Below the pieces are notes generated by a model. That model ran no database searches, was not told the origin of the DNA, and saw only the letters and a program-made list of their open reading frames with translations. Below are positions 1-6,812 of a stretch of 9,689 nt of DNA, one piece after another (the stretch's first letter is position 1; every line of letters begins with the position of its first letter). The stretch lies in contig JADFVX010000084.1 of NCBI GenBank assembly GCA_015222755.1, positions 1-9,689 of the forward strand. Reading direction: 5' to 3'. The translations under genes and the position numbers were made by a program. The DNA comes from Pseudomonadota bacterium. GTDB lineage: Bacteria > Desulfobacterota > JADFVX01.

Positions 1-1301
1 CCCTCAGGTGTAGCGGTGACTGTTCTCGCACCTTTTAGCACAACAATGCAGCCATGCTCCACAGCAAACTTCTTCGCAACACCGATACGGTCTTCCTGCA
101 CCTCCTGCACAGATATACCGGCAAGGTGAGCCATCTCTCCCGGATGGGGCGTAAGTATAAGCGGCACCGATGCCTTCTTGATCAAGTCCTTGGCCTCACT
201 CAGATGCCATAGTCCGTCGGCATCGATTACGGCAGGTAGCTTTAATTTGGTAATAAGCTTGCGGACGAACTCTCCCGTGGAAGTCGAGCGACCAAGCCCC
301 GGGCCTAAGACCATTGCAGCCTTGCCACTTAGTAGTGAGCAAACCTTATCCAGGGCTTCAAGAGAGAAAAAACCGGCTTCTTTCTCTGGTAGCGGTTCTG
401 TCATTACCTCTGTAAGTTTTGCCTCAAGTACAGGGTTAAGTGATGCAGGCACGGCTGCCGTTACAAGACCCGAACCGCTCCGAAGGGCCGATTGTGCGGC
501 AAGGGCTGCGGCACCCGTCTTGCCAGTTGAGCCGGCAAGGATTAGCAGGTGTCCATAGCTGCCTTTGTGGCTTTCTGCTTCATGGGGGAGGAGCAGGCCT
601 GCCAAATCCTCTGAAATCACTACTTCAGTCTTAAGAGAATCATCTTCCAGCAACTGATGTGGCGCACCAATATCGACCAGAAGCAGTTCTCCGGTATAAT
701 CGGTGCCGGGATGAATAATTGTGCCTACTTTTGGGAGACAGAATGTAACGGTCATCTCCGCCTCAACGGCTATGCCAAGCGGTCTTCCAGTAGAAGAGTC
801 CAGGCCGGAGGGGACATCAAGGGACACAACGGGCAGGCCCGAAAAGTTGATCCTTTTTATAATCTCGGCGTAAGGGCCTGACACTTCCTTCGCAAGGCCT
901 GTACCCAGAAGTGCATCGACAATAAGACCTGCCTCGTCAAAGAGACTGTCAAGGGTTGCAATATCATCACCCAGTTCCACTACTTCGATGCCCATCTTTC
1001 GGGCAGCCTCAAGATTTACCTTTGCATCCCCGCAAATAGAGGACGCTTCTTTGCAAAGACAGATAGTGGGATCATAGCCCCTGTTAACCAGGTGACGAGC
1101 AACAACAAATCCGTCACCGCCGTTGTTTCCCTTGCCGGCAACGACTATGATCTTTTCAATATCGTTATCTTCGGCAAAGTCCTCTATGGCATCTGAAGCG
1201 CCGCGCCCTGCGTTTTCCATCAGCACTGCGCCGGGGATGCCGAATTCTTCTATTGCCCGGCGATCTATCTCACGCATCTCAGCTGCAGTAACTATCTTCA
1301 C
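1..1301 (-). CDS. nnr: Bifunctional NAD(P)H-hydrate epimerase/dehydratase, 3'-truncated by window edge
   Basis: This enzyme repairs hydrated NADH and NADPH: the N-terminal domain (NnrE, YjeF_N) interconverts the two epimers and the C-terminal domain (NnrD, carbohydrate-kinase fold) dehydrates the S form using ADP or ATP. From GTG at 1301 the frame is open for 433 codons to the window edge. NnrE (about 1-215) opens with KIVTAAEMREIDRRAI and has the Rossmann-type loop GKGNNGGDGF at 56-65. NnrD (from about 225) shows HKGSYGH at 245-251, the following LLILAGSTGKTGAA, and TPHPGEM at 384-390. The last visible residues match the strand before the catalytic GxGDxL region, which lies beyond base 1; roughly 80-100 residues are missing. 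The start overlaps the acpS stop as GTGA, a classic coupling arrangement. In related genomes the gene after nnr is often tsaE, which would lie outside this window. The first NnrE motif rules out an ATG at codon 9 as start. Confidence 0.95.
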   Translation of the reverse strand, partial: MKIVTAAEMREIDRRAIEEFGIPGAVLMENAGRGASDAIEDFAEDNDIEKIIVVAGKGNNGGDGFVVARHLVNRGYDPTICLCKEASSICGDAKVNLEAARKMGIEVVELGDDIATLDSLFDEAGLIVDALLGTGLAKEVSGPYAEIIKRINFSGLPVVSLDVPSGLDSSTGRPLGIAVEAEMTVTFCLPKVGTIIHPGTDYTGELLLVDIGAPHQLLEDDSLKTEVVISEDLAGLLLPHEAESHKGSYGHLLILAGSTGKTGAAALAAQSALRSGSGLVTAAVPASLNPVLEAKLTEVMTEPLPEKEAGFFSLEALDKVCSLLSGKAAMVLGPGLGRSTSTGEFVRKLITKLKLPAVIDADGLWHLSEAKDLIKKASVPLILTPHPGEMAHLAGISVQEVQEDRIGVAKKFAVEHGCIVVLKGARTVTATPE

Positions 1302-1705
1302 TTGGCCTCTCCTTCAAGAACAACCTGTGCTATGGAGTATTTCCGCTCATGACTGAGTGAGAGGTGACTTGTCTTGACACCCATCCTATCCATGAACTCC
1401 TGAGCCCGGCCTGAGACAGACAGGAGAGGGCGCCGTCCTTCCAAGCTCACGACCTCCATGTCTGTCCATTTTATTCCTCCCGAAAGACCTGTACCGAGGG
1501 CCTTCAGGAAGGCCTCTTTGGCTGCAAAACGGGAGGCGAAATAAGCAGACTTATCAGCTCTTTTCCCCGCGCGCTCTATTTCCGAAGGAGTAAAAACCCT
1601 CTTCAAAAAACGATCTTCCCAGCGCTTGCAGGCCTTACGGATACGGTCGTTTTCTACAATATCGATACCTGTGCCCAGTATCTCGTCAGAAGTTCTTGCT
1701 AACAC
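1298..1705 (-). CDS. acpS: Holo-[acyl-carrier-protein] synthase AcpS
   Basis: AcpS transfers 4'-phosphopantetheine from coenzyme A to the serine of apo-ACP, activating it for fatty acid and lipid A synthesis. The 135-residue protein has the family landmarks: GTGIDIVE at 11-18 with metal-binding Asp15, RFAAKEAFLKALGTG at 59-73 with Lys63 and Glu64, and the C-terminal SLSHE at 116-120. Its size is normal for trimeric bacterial AcpS. The start is GTG at 1705, the only usable start after an in-frame TAA three codons upstream. The nearest Shine-Dalgarno-like GAGGT is 11 bases away, so initiation may rely on coupling to pdxJ, whose 3' end it overlaps by 20 bases. Its own stop shares a GTGA with the start of nnr. 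The exact N-terminus is slightly less certain than the rest. Confidence 0.95.
   Translation of the reverse strand: MLARTSDEILGTGIDIVENDRIRKACKRWEDRFLKRVFTPSEIERAGKRADKSAYFASRFAAKEAFLKALGTGLSGGIKWTDMEVVSLEGRRPLLSVSGRAQEFMDRMGVKTSHLSLSHERKYSIAQVVLEGEAK
1309..1314 (-). promoter_or_regulatory. Shine-Dalgarno site of nnr inside acpS
   Basis: AAGGAG on the minus strand lies 7 bases before the GTG at 1301-1299, inside the last codons of acpS. An in-frame TGA sits just upstream, so this GTG is the first possible start. Confidence 0.75.
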
Positions 1706-2420
1706 CTGTTTTTATGACCTCTACCATGTCTTTTACGGCACGCTCCATACCCACCATAACGGCCCGTGCAATAATGCTGTGCCCGATATTAAACTCCTCG
1801 ATCTCATCTATCTGGAGCAGGCGTTTGATGTTCCAGTAATCAAGCCCATGGCCGGCATTGATCCCAAGGTGAAGCTTGGATGCGATCTTCACGGTATTGA
1901 AGATGTCGTTAAACTCCCTGTCCTCCTCCCGCTTATTCCTTGCCTCGGCATAGCGGCCCGTATGTATCTCTATGTAGTCAGCACCTGCTTTATGGGTCGC
2001 CTTTACCTGGTCAATATCAGGGTCTATAAATAGAGATACGAGGATCTCTCCTTCATGAAGAAGGCGTATATACTTACCCAGATCTTCCTTGGCAAGCTTG
2101 ACCTCCAGTCCCCCTTCGGTAGTAAGCTCCTCCCTCTTTTCTGGAACGAATGTGACCATGTCGGGCTTTATATCGAGTGCGATCTTCACCATCTCCTGAG
2201 TTGGGGCCATCTCGAGATTGATCCTTGTTCTGGCCGTTTCCCTGAGCAAGCGGAGGTCCCTGTCCTGTATGTGCCTCCTGTCCTCCCTGAGATGGATCGT
2301 TATCCCATCTGCACCGGCCATCTCAGCCAGTGCGGCAGCAGTTACAGGCTCCGGCTCCTGACCTCGTCTTGCCTGACGCAGCGTTGCTATGTGATCTATA
2401 TTTACTCCAAGTTTTGCCAA
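1686..2420 (-). CDS. pdxJ: Pyridoxine 5'-phosphate synthase PdxJ
   Basis: PdxJ closes the ring of vitamin B6 from 1-deoxy-D-xylulose-5-phosphate and 3-amino-2-oxopropyl phosphate in the DXP-dependent pathway. The 244-residue TIM-barrel protein is of usual length. It carries LGVNIDHIATLRQARRG at 4-20, DGITIHLREDRRHI at 38-51 with His43 and Arg45, catalytic Glu70 in INLEMAPT, and VTFVPEKREE at 89-98. YIEIHTGRYA is at 149-158, INAGHGLDY with His191 at 187-195, and FNIGHSIIARAV at 210-221. His43, Glu70 and His191 correspond to the Escherichia coli active-site His45, Glu72 and His193. It starts at TTG behind a strong Shine-Dalgarno, 49 bases after glmM. Its last 20 bases overlap the start of acpS in another frame. 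The pdxJ-acpS pair is common in Proteobacteria, where the two genes are often overlapping or adjacent. Confidence 0.97.
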   Translation of the reverse strand: MAKLGVNIDHIATLRQARRGQEPEPVTAAALAEMAGADGITIHLREDRRHIQDRDLRLLRETARTRINLEMAPTQEMVKIALDIKPDMVTFVPEKREELTTEGGLEVKLAKEDLGKYIRLLHEGEILVSLFIDPDIDQVKATHKAGADYIEIHTGRYAEARNKREEDREFNDIFNTVKIASKLHLGINAGHGLDYWNIKRLLQIDEIEEFNIGHSIIARAVMVGMERAVKDMVEVIKTGVSKNF

Positions 2421-2425
2421 AAACG

Positions 2426-2432
2426 CCTCCTC
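2426..2432 (-). promoter_or_regulatory. Shine-Dalgarno site of pdxJ
   Basis: GAGGAGG on the minus strand lies 5 bases before the TTG at 2420-2418. An in-frame TGA lies just upstream and no other in-frame start codon lies between it and the conserved GVNIDH motif, so the TTG start is nearly certain. Confidence 0.8.
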
Positions 2433-2469
2433 AAATTTATCTGCAAAAAATCATACTACTTTCTTTAAA

Positions 2470-3831
2470 CTAGTTTTCACCAATCTCAGTTTTGACAATA
2501 TCTGCAAGAGACCCTGCCATCCTCTTTATATCACTTTCAACTTCTCCCTCCAGCATGATCCGCATGAGGAGTTCCGTACCTGAATAACGAATAAGTATCC
2601 TTCCCTTCTCTCCTAGACTGGCCTCCACATCCCTGACTGCATCCGAAAACCCCGGGATATCTTCAGGCTTGACCTTTTCCCTTACCCTGACATTCTCCAG
2701 TATCTGCGGATAGGCTGTTATAACCTTTGCAAGTTCCGAGAGAGGCTTATTCCTCTCCTGCATGACCTTCAAAACCTGCAAAGCGGCAAGGGTACCGTCA
2801 CCAGTTGTATTGTAATCCAGGAATAGGATATGCCCTGACTGCTCCCCGCCAAGGTTGTAGCCCCCCTGTTTCATCATCTCGACTACATAGCGGTCGCCCA
2901 CATCGGAGCGAAGGAGCTTTCCACCCGCCTCTTTCATGGCAATATCAAGACCTATATTGCTCATTACCGTTGCTACAAGGGTTTTTTTGTTCAGTTGCCC
3001 CTTGCGTATCATATCTCCAGCACATATAGCCATGATAGCATCACCATCAACGACATTTCCCTTTTCGTCGGCCATAATAAGCCGGTCTGCATCACCATCA
3101 AGGGATATCCCCAGGTCGGCCCGGCGGTTCTTAACCTCCTTGCACAGCATCTCTGGATATAGAGAGCCGCAACCCTTGTTTATATTTGTGCCATCGGGGG
3201 AAATGCCAATCGGGATCACTTCAGCCCCCAGCTCTTCAAAAACCGCCGGGGCCACCTTGTATGCAGCGCCATGAGCACAATCAACAACTATCCTCAGGCC
3301 TTCAAGGGTCATACCCCTGGGGAAGCTGTTCTTGAGAAAGACTATATAGCGTCCTTGGGCATCATCGAGCCTGAAGGCCTTGCCTACATTCTCGGCCGTA
3401 GGTCTTAGCTTGTTCAATTTTTCACAGAAGATTAGTTCCTCCATCCTGCGTTCCAGTTCATCGGGGAGTTTAAAACCGTCTCGGCTGAAAAATTTTATAC
3501 CATTATCCTGGTAGGGATTGTGAGAAGCTGATATAACAACGCCGGCATCGGCACGCATACTGGATGTAATGAAAGAGATCCCAGGTGTCGGCATGGGCCC
3601 AACTAGCATCACATCTACCCCCATTGAACAGATACCCGTGGCAAGTGCAGTCTCTATCATATAACCTGAAAGGCGCGTATCCTTTCCTATAACTATACGG
3701 TGGCGGCCCTTACCGCTTTTGAAGATATGGGCTGCGGCCCGCCCTAGCTTCATGGCTGTCTCAGAGGTCATGGGCTCAACATTAGCGACCCCACGCACTC
3801 CATCCGTACCAAACAGTTTTTTACCTTTCAA
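2470..3831 (-). CDS. glmM: Phosphoglucosamine mutase GlmM
   Basis: GlmM converts glucosamine-6-phosphate to glucosamine-1-phosphate, which feeds UDP-GlcNAc for peptidoglycan and lipopolysaccharide. With the TTG start the protein has 453 residues, close to the 445 of Escherichia coli. It begins with the family opening KLFGTDGVRG. The phosphoserine loop SASHNP has catalytic Ser103. The metal loop DGDADR is at 246-251, the sugar-binding GEQSGH at 329-334 and the phosphate-binding RYSGTE at 415-420. All four domains of the alpha-D-phosphohexomutase fold are present. GEQSGH and the overall length mark it as GlmM rather than phosphomannomutase. It follows cdaR after 21 bases, in the same frame. In Bacillus, Lactococcus and Listeria, GlmM binds and inhibits CdaA, so the neighbourhood may encode an envelope-to-c-di-AMP feedback unit; that is inference for this organism. 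The stop is TAG, the only non-TGA stop in the window. A GTG at 3837 is an alternative start. Confidence 0.97.
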   Translation of the reverse strand: MKGKKLFGTDGVRGVANVEPMTSETAMKLGRAAAHIFKSGKGRHRIVIGKDTRLSGYMIETALATGICSMGVDVMLVGPMPTPGISFITSSMRADAGVVISASHNPYQDNGIKFFSRDGFKLPDELERRMEELIFCEKLNKLRPTAENVGKAFRLDDAQGRYIVFLKNSFPRGMTLEGLRIVVDCAHGAAYKVAPAVFEELGAEVIPIGISPDGTNINKGCGSLYPEMLCKEVKNRRADLGISLDGDADRLIMADEKGNVVDGDAIMAICAGDMIRKGQLNKKTLVATVMSNIGLDIAMKEAGGKLLRSDVGDRYVVEMMKQGGYNLGGEQSGHILFLDYNTTGDGTLAALQVLKVMQERNKPLSELAKVITAYPQILENVRVREKVKPEDIPGFSDAVRDVEASLGEKGRILIRYSGTELLMRIMLEGEVESDIKRMAGSLADIVKTEIGEN

Positions 3832-3836
3832 ACCCA

Positions 3837-3841
3837 CCTCC
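3837..3841 (-). promoter_or_regulatory. Shine-Dalgarno site of glmM, decides its start
   Basis: GGAGG on the minus strand lies exactly 5 bases before the TTG at 3831-3829. The other candidate, GTG at 3837-3835, shares its first base with this site and has no Shine-Dalgarno of its own upstream. This is strong evidence for initiation at the TTG. Confidence 0.75.
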
Positions 3842-3852
3842 AGACAGTAGAA

Positions 3853-4800
3853 TCATTTTTTTTGTTCCCAAAGTTTTATCTTTACCTTCTCCGGAGAAAG
3901 AGACAGAAGGGTTACTCTTTCTGGAAGAACGGCCTTAAGTTCTACGCTGTGACTCCCCGCAGCCAGCCCGCTCGCATCAGCGACCACCTTGACACCAAGG
4001 CCCTTTTTGACATCAGCTACAAGGCTCCTCGGCACCTCAAGGAGGAGTTTAGCCCTGGAACGTGACATGGAGCTTTTGAGCTGAGTGTTTTCTATTAAAA
4101 TATCAAGGGAGGATAAACGTACCTTCGATGTCAGTTCCTTTACGTGTACAGTTACGGCAACCGGTTCCTGCCTGGACAGTGTCAGCTTGCCGCCAAGAGT
4201 ATCTATGGCTACCTCTGTTTTCAGGTCAGACTTGATTTCGGAAATATCTATAATACCTGTTTTGAGAACCTTGACCACTTTCAAATCCCCGGCAGCGGCT
4301 GAGACCTCTATTACAGGAGGTACTACCTCAATGGAGCCCAGCACGAAACCCCTGGGAGGTTTTCCTTCAATTTCAGCAACTACATTTAGGCTTTTTTTAA
4401 GCCGTCTATCCACTTCCAGCGTTATGTATGAGGGGTTTATCCTGGTGACCTTTGCGCCTCTCGGAGTTCGGACCTGGTTTGGTGTTAGGGGAAAAAAATT
4501 ACTGCCTGTTTTTAATGACTCGCCATTTAACACAACAGTCAGCTCCTGTGGGGTTACCTTCGACAGGAAGGTCTTGGCACCCTGAATCCGCACATCAATA
4601 AACTCCGGGATATTATTAGTTATAACCTTGTCTGCAGCGACCCCCTCAACCTCAAGGGGAACAAGAAAGGCCCACTCTGTATCCCTCTCTCCTGAAACAA
4701 CGCTCCAGAGTATGATAGCCGTAAGTAGAGATATCAGCTTGAGCAGGATATTTCCAGTGAAGGCACCTAGAAGGCCTTTTTTAAGATCAAACCTTTGCAA
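3853..4800 (-). CDS. cdaR: YbbR-domain protein CdaR, regulator of CdaA
   Basis: In Firmicutes, CdaR (YbbR) is a single-pass membrane protein that binds and modulates the diadenylate cyclase CdaA; the same role is inferred here. With the TTG start at 4800 the protein has 315 residues: a short cytoplasmic N-terminus, one membrane helix at about 18-36, then an extracytoplasmic part built of three YbbR-like beta-rich repeats (about 43-131, 135-221, 230-311). These repeats carry recurring elements such as VPLEVEG, PEFIDVRIQG and PPVIEVSA. The open frame extends upstream to a TTG at 4929, but that part is only the antiphase reading of CdaA and is rejected. The final codons include a run of eight A (3863-3856 read on the minus strand) directly before TGA. 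glmM begins 21 bases later in the same frame. Primary sequence in this family is poorly conserved; placement between cdaA and glmM makes the call firm. Confidence 0.9.
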   Translation of the reverse strand: MQRFDLKKGLLGAFTGNILLKLISLLTAIILWSVVSGERDTEWAFLVPLEVEGVAADKVITNNIPEFIDVRIQGAKTFLSKVTPQELTVVLNGESLKTGSNFFPLTPNQVRTPRGAKVTRINPSYITLEVDRRLKKSLNVVAEIEGKPPRGFVLGSIEVVPPVIEVSAAAGDLKVVKVLKTGIIDISEIKSDLKTEVAIDTLGGKLTLSRQEPVAVTVHVKELTSKVRLSSLDILIENTQLKSSMSRSRAKLLLEVPRSLVADVKKGLGVKVVADASGLAAGSHSVELKAVLPERVTLLSLSPEKVKIKLWEQKK

Positions 4801-5575
4801 AGGCAAGTCCTTTCTGCTTTCCCTTTTTGAAGTGCTTATGCAGGGTCTCTCTAAGGGCCTCTGTCTCCATATCCTTTGAAATACGCCCCCCCTCAACGAG
4901 GGACACCCTCCCGCGTTCTTCAGATACAACTACCACTACGGCATCTGTTTCCTCCGTCAAGCCTATAGCGGCGCGGTGACGGGTTCCGAGGCTCTTGTCA
5001 AAGACCGGGTTTTTAGTAAGTGGTAGCAGCGTACTTCCTGCTGTGATCCTTCCCTGCTGTATTATCACCGCTCCATCATGCAGGGGAGAGTTTGGAAGGA
5101 AAATACTTTGAAGCATCTCCTTGTTCACGAGAGAATCCAGCTTGACACCTATATCCAGATAATCTTCAAGTCCCACTTCCCTCTCCAGTACTATAAGTGC
5201 ACCTATTTTCCTGTTAGATAGAGAAACAGCCGCCTTAAGTACCTCATCAAGAATCGCTGCCTCATCTATGGTCTCTGAAGAGCCGAAAAAAGGAACCATA
5301 CCCACATGTGTAAGGGCACGCCTGATGTCATGCTGGAAGATTACTATGATGATAAGGATGATTGAACTGAGGAAATTGGTAAGTATCCAGTGGAGTGTCA
5401 TAAACTCCATTTTCTGGGCAATAAAATAAAAGATAAAGACCACAGCAAAGCCGTTTAGCATCTGCAGTGCCCTAGTCCCTTTTATAAGCAGGATGATACG
5501 GTATATAATGAAGGCGACCACCAAAATGTCCAGGGTGTCTCTCCACCATGAAAAATCCTTAAAAACCTCCACCAA
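4787..5575 (-). CDS. cdaA: Membrane diadenylate cyclase CdaA (DacA family)
   Basis: CdaA makes cyclic di-AMP from two ATP at the inner face of the membrane; this messenger controls potassium and osmolyte balance and wall homeostasis in species where it has been studied. The 262-residue protein has three predicted membrane helices (about 12-31, 37-56, 63-80). A short linker (FQHDIRRAL, 80-88) follows where many homologues have FQPE, and then the DAC catalytic domain (about 95-230). The key motifs are present: DGA at 167-169, GTRHRAA at 197-203 and SEERGRVSL at 218-226. Length and layout are normal for the CdaA class rather than DisA. The start is TTG (or GTG one codon later). The 3' end overlaps the next gene, cdaR, by 14 bases in another frame, which suggests translational coupling. 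The cdaA-cdaR-glmM order is the same as in Firmicutes. Confidence 0.96.
   Translation of the reverse strand: MVEVFKDFSWWRDTLDILVVAFIIYRIILLIKGTRALQMLNGFAVVFIFYFIAQKMEFMTLHWILTNFLSSIILIIIVIFQHDIRRALTHVGMVPFFGSSETIDEAAILDEVLKAAVSLSNRKIGALIVLEREVGLEDYLDIGVKLDSLVNKEMLQSIFLPNSPLHDGAVIIQQGRITAGSTLLPLTKNPVFDKSLGTRHRAAIGLTEETDAVVVVVSEERGRVSLVEGGRISKDMETEALRETLHKHFKKGKQKGLAFAKV
4808..4812 (-). promoter_or_regulatory. Shine-Dalgarno site of cdaR inside cdaA
   Basis: AAGGA on the minus strand lies 7 bases before the TTG at 4800-4798, inside the last codons of cdaA. It chooses this TTG over another in-frame TTG at 4806 (only 1 base away) and over far-upstream TTGs that would force a long overlap with the CdaA catalytic domain. 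Confidence 0.6.
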
Positions 5576-5582
5576 GGGGCCT

Positions 5583-5587
5583 CTCCT
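5583..5587 (-). promoter_or_regulatory. Shine-Dalgarno site of cdaA
   Basis: AGGAG on the minus strand ends 7 bases before the TTG at 5575-5573 and 10 bases before the in-frame GTG at 5572. The spacing favours the TTG as start. No in-frame ATG lies between the upstream in-frame TAG and the first membrane helix. Confidence 0.65.
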
Positions 5588-5594
5588 ATAGCTT

Positions 5595-6797
5595 TCAGCC
5601 GGAAGCTGCTATTGCATCTGTGACCGTAACGGCCTTTTTTGTCTCTTTTATATCGTGAACTCTTAAGATATGCGCACCATTTGCAGCGGAAAACATAGAT
5701 GCCGCAAGTGACCCTTCCAGACGGTCCTCTACTTTAGCCTCCCCCAAAAGATGACCGACAAAGGATTTTCTCGAGGCACCTACAAGAACAGGTCTCCCAA
5801 GAACCTTCAGTTCCTCAAGATTCCTTAATATGCTAAGGTTATCTTCAAAACTTTTACCAAAGCCTATGCCAGGGTCTACAATAATACTTTCCGGGTCTAC
5901 TCCGGCATCAAGAGCTATATCCATACTATCGCGGAGATAAACTATCACTTCTCCCATGAGGGATTTATATTCCGGGTTTTTCTGCATATCAGAGGGCCTG
6001 CCCTTGATGTGCATAACAACTACCGGGCAGGCGGCCTTTGCAGCAACAGATGCCATCTTGTCATCAAAATGCAGCCCGCTTATATCGTTTATAATGTCAG
6101 CGCCGGCATCAATCGCCTTCTTGGCCACCTCGGCCTTGCAGGTATCGACTGAAAGAGGCACCTTGATATTTTTTGCTATCCTCTCAATTACGGGGATAAT
6201 ACGCCTCAACTCTTCATCTAAAGGAACGACTTTGGCTCCAGGACGCGTGGACTCGCCCCCGACATCTATAATGTCAGCGCCTTCATCAACCATGCGGCAG
6301 GCCCTTTCAAGGGCCTTTCCGGGGTCGATATAGTCTCCACCATCAGAAAAGGAATCGGGCGTGACATTCAGTATCCCCATAATATGGGTACGTTCACTTA
6401 AAGCAAGCTCTCCTTTGCGGCACCTGAGCATAAAATCATTCCTTCTTAGCGCAGAGAGCAGCAGTTCCAGATGAGAGGCTATTTCCTTGATTCCAAAGGG
6501 CTGCTTTTTAAACTTTTCAAGGGCACGCTGAAGCTGTTTTTCCGTCCCCATGAGAAGGACATCCGTCTCCGGCACAGAACAGGCTACCGTCCCCCTTGCG
6601 ACAGCAGCATCACCGCCAATGGAGAGCATGTCCTGCTTCAGGACATTAGCGGCCCTCGCTTCGACTCCTGGAATCTTTACGTTGAGGAGTGTCATTTTGG
6701 GGGCCATACTTGCAATCCCCGCGACATCCACACCTATATCACGTAAAACCTGCTCGGCCTCAGCAGAGCTAGCTATATCCAGTCTTCTGAGCAGCAA
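5595..6797 (-). CDS. folP: Dihydropteroate synthase with N-terminal extension
   Basis: FolP condenses p-aminobenzoate with 6-hydroxymethyl-dihydropterin diphosphate to make dihydropteroate for folate; it is the sulfonamide target. The TIM-barrel catalytic domain covers about 135-400. It shows signature 1 GILNVTPDSFSDGG (141-154), signature 2 GGESTRPGA (180-188), SVDTCK (216-221), the pterin-contacting N237-D238, GFGKS (312-316), ASRKSF with Lys344, and the terminal RVHD (379-382). At 400 residues it is well over 100 longer than the Escherichia coli enzyme because of an extra N-terminal region (about 1-130). That region includes ANVLKQDMLSIGGDAAVARG, a type I recall from Geobacter-like and some other anaerobe proteins. 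The first possible start is TTG at 6797, since an in-frame TGA lies just upstream. Its ribosome site is weak (AAGG, 10 bases away), and an internal ATG at codon 31 is the only alternative. cdaA follows after 19 bases. Confidence 0.95.
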   Translation of the reverse strand: MLLRRLDIASSAEAEQVLRDIGVDVAGIASMAPKMTLLNVKIPGVEARAANVLKQDMLSIGGDAAVARGTVACSVPETDVLLMGTEKQLQRALEKFKKQPFGIKEIASHLELLLSALRRNDFMLRCRKGELALSERTHIMGILNVTPDSFSDGGDYIDPGKALERACRMVDEGADIIDVGGESTRPGAKVVPLDEELRRIIPVIERIAKNIKVPLSVDTCKAEVAKKAIDAGADIINDISGLHFDDKMASVAAKAACPVVVMHIKGRPSDMQKNPEYKSLMGEVIVYLRDSMDIALDAGVDPESIIVDPGIGFGKSFEDNLSILRNLEELKVLGRPVLVGASRKSFVGHLLGEAKVEDRLEGSLAASMFSAANGAHILRVHDIKETKKAVTVTDAIAASG

Positions 6798-6812
6798 TAC
6801 TCAAATGCCTTA

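Noticed and set aside
2445..2453. TATGAT on the minus strand in the glmM-pdxJ gap, resembling a -10 box for pdxJ
   Set aside because: No -35-like hexamer at 16-18 bases upstream and no extended -10; too weak to call.
4085..4585. Plus-strand open frame of 166 codons opposite cdaR
   Set aside because: Serine/threonine-rich composition typical of antisense reading; no motif or independent context.
4786..4797. Identical 12-mer (CAAAGGTTTGAT, minus strand) at the 3' ends of cdaA and tilS (8753-8764)
   Set aside because: A few identical 12-mer pairs are expected by chance in a window this long; both simply encode Lys-Val-stop.
4801..4929. Upstream extension of cdaR to a TTG at 4929
   Set aside because: It overlaps the conserved CdaA C-terminus in another frame and its residues do not look like a YbbR N-terminus; the TTG at 4800 has its own Shine-Dalgarno.
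6301..6318. Inverted repeat-like CCCTTTCAAGGG on the plus strand
   Set aside because: Lies in the middle of the folP catalytic domain and is explained by coding sequence.
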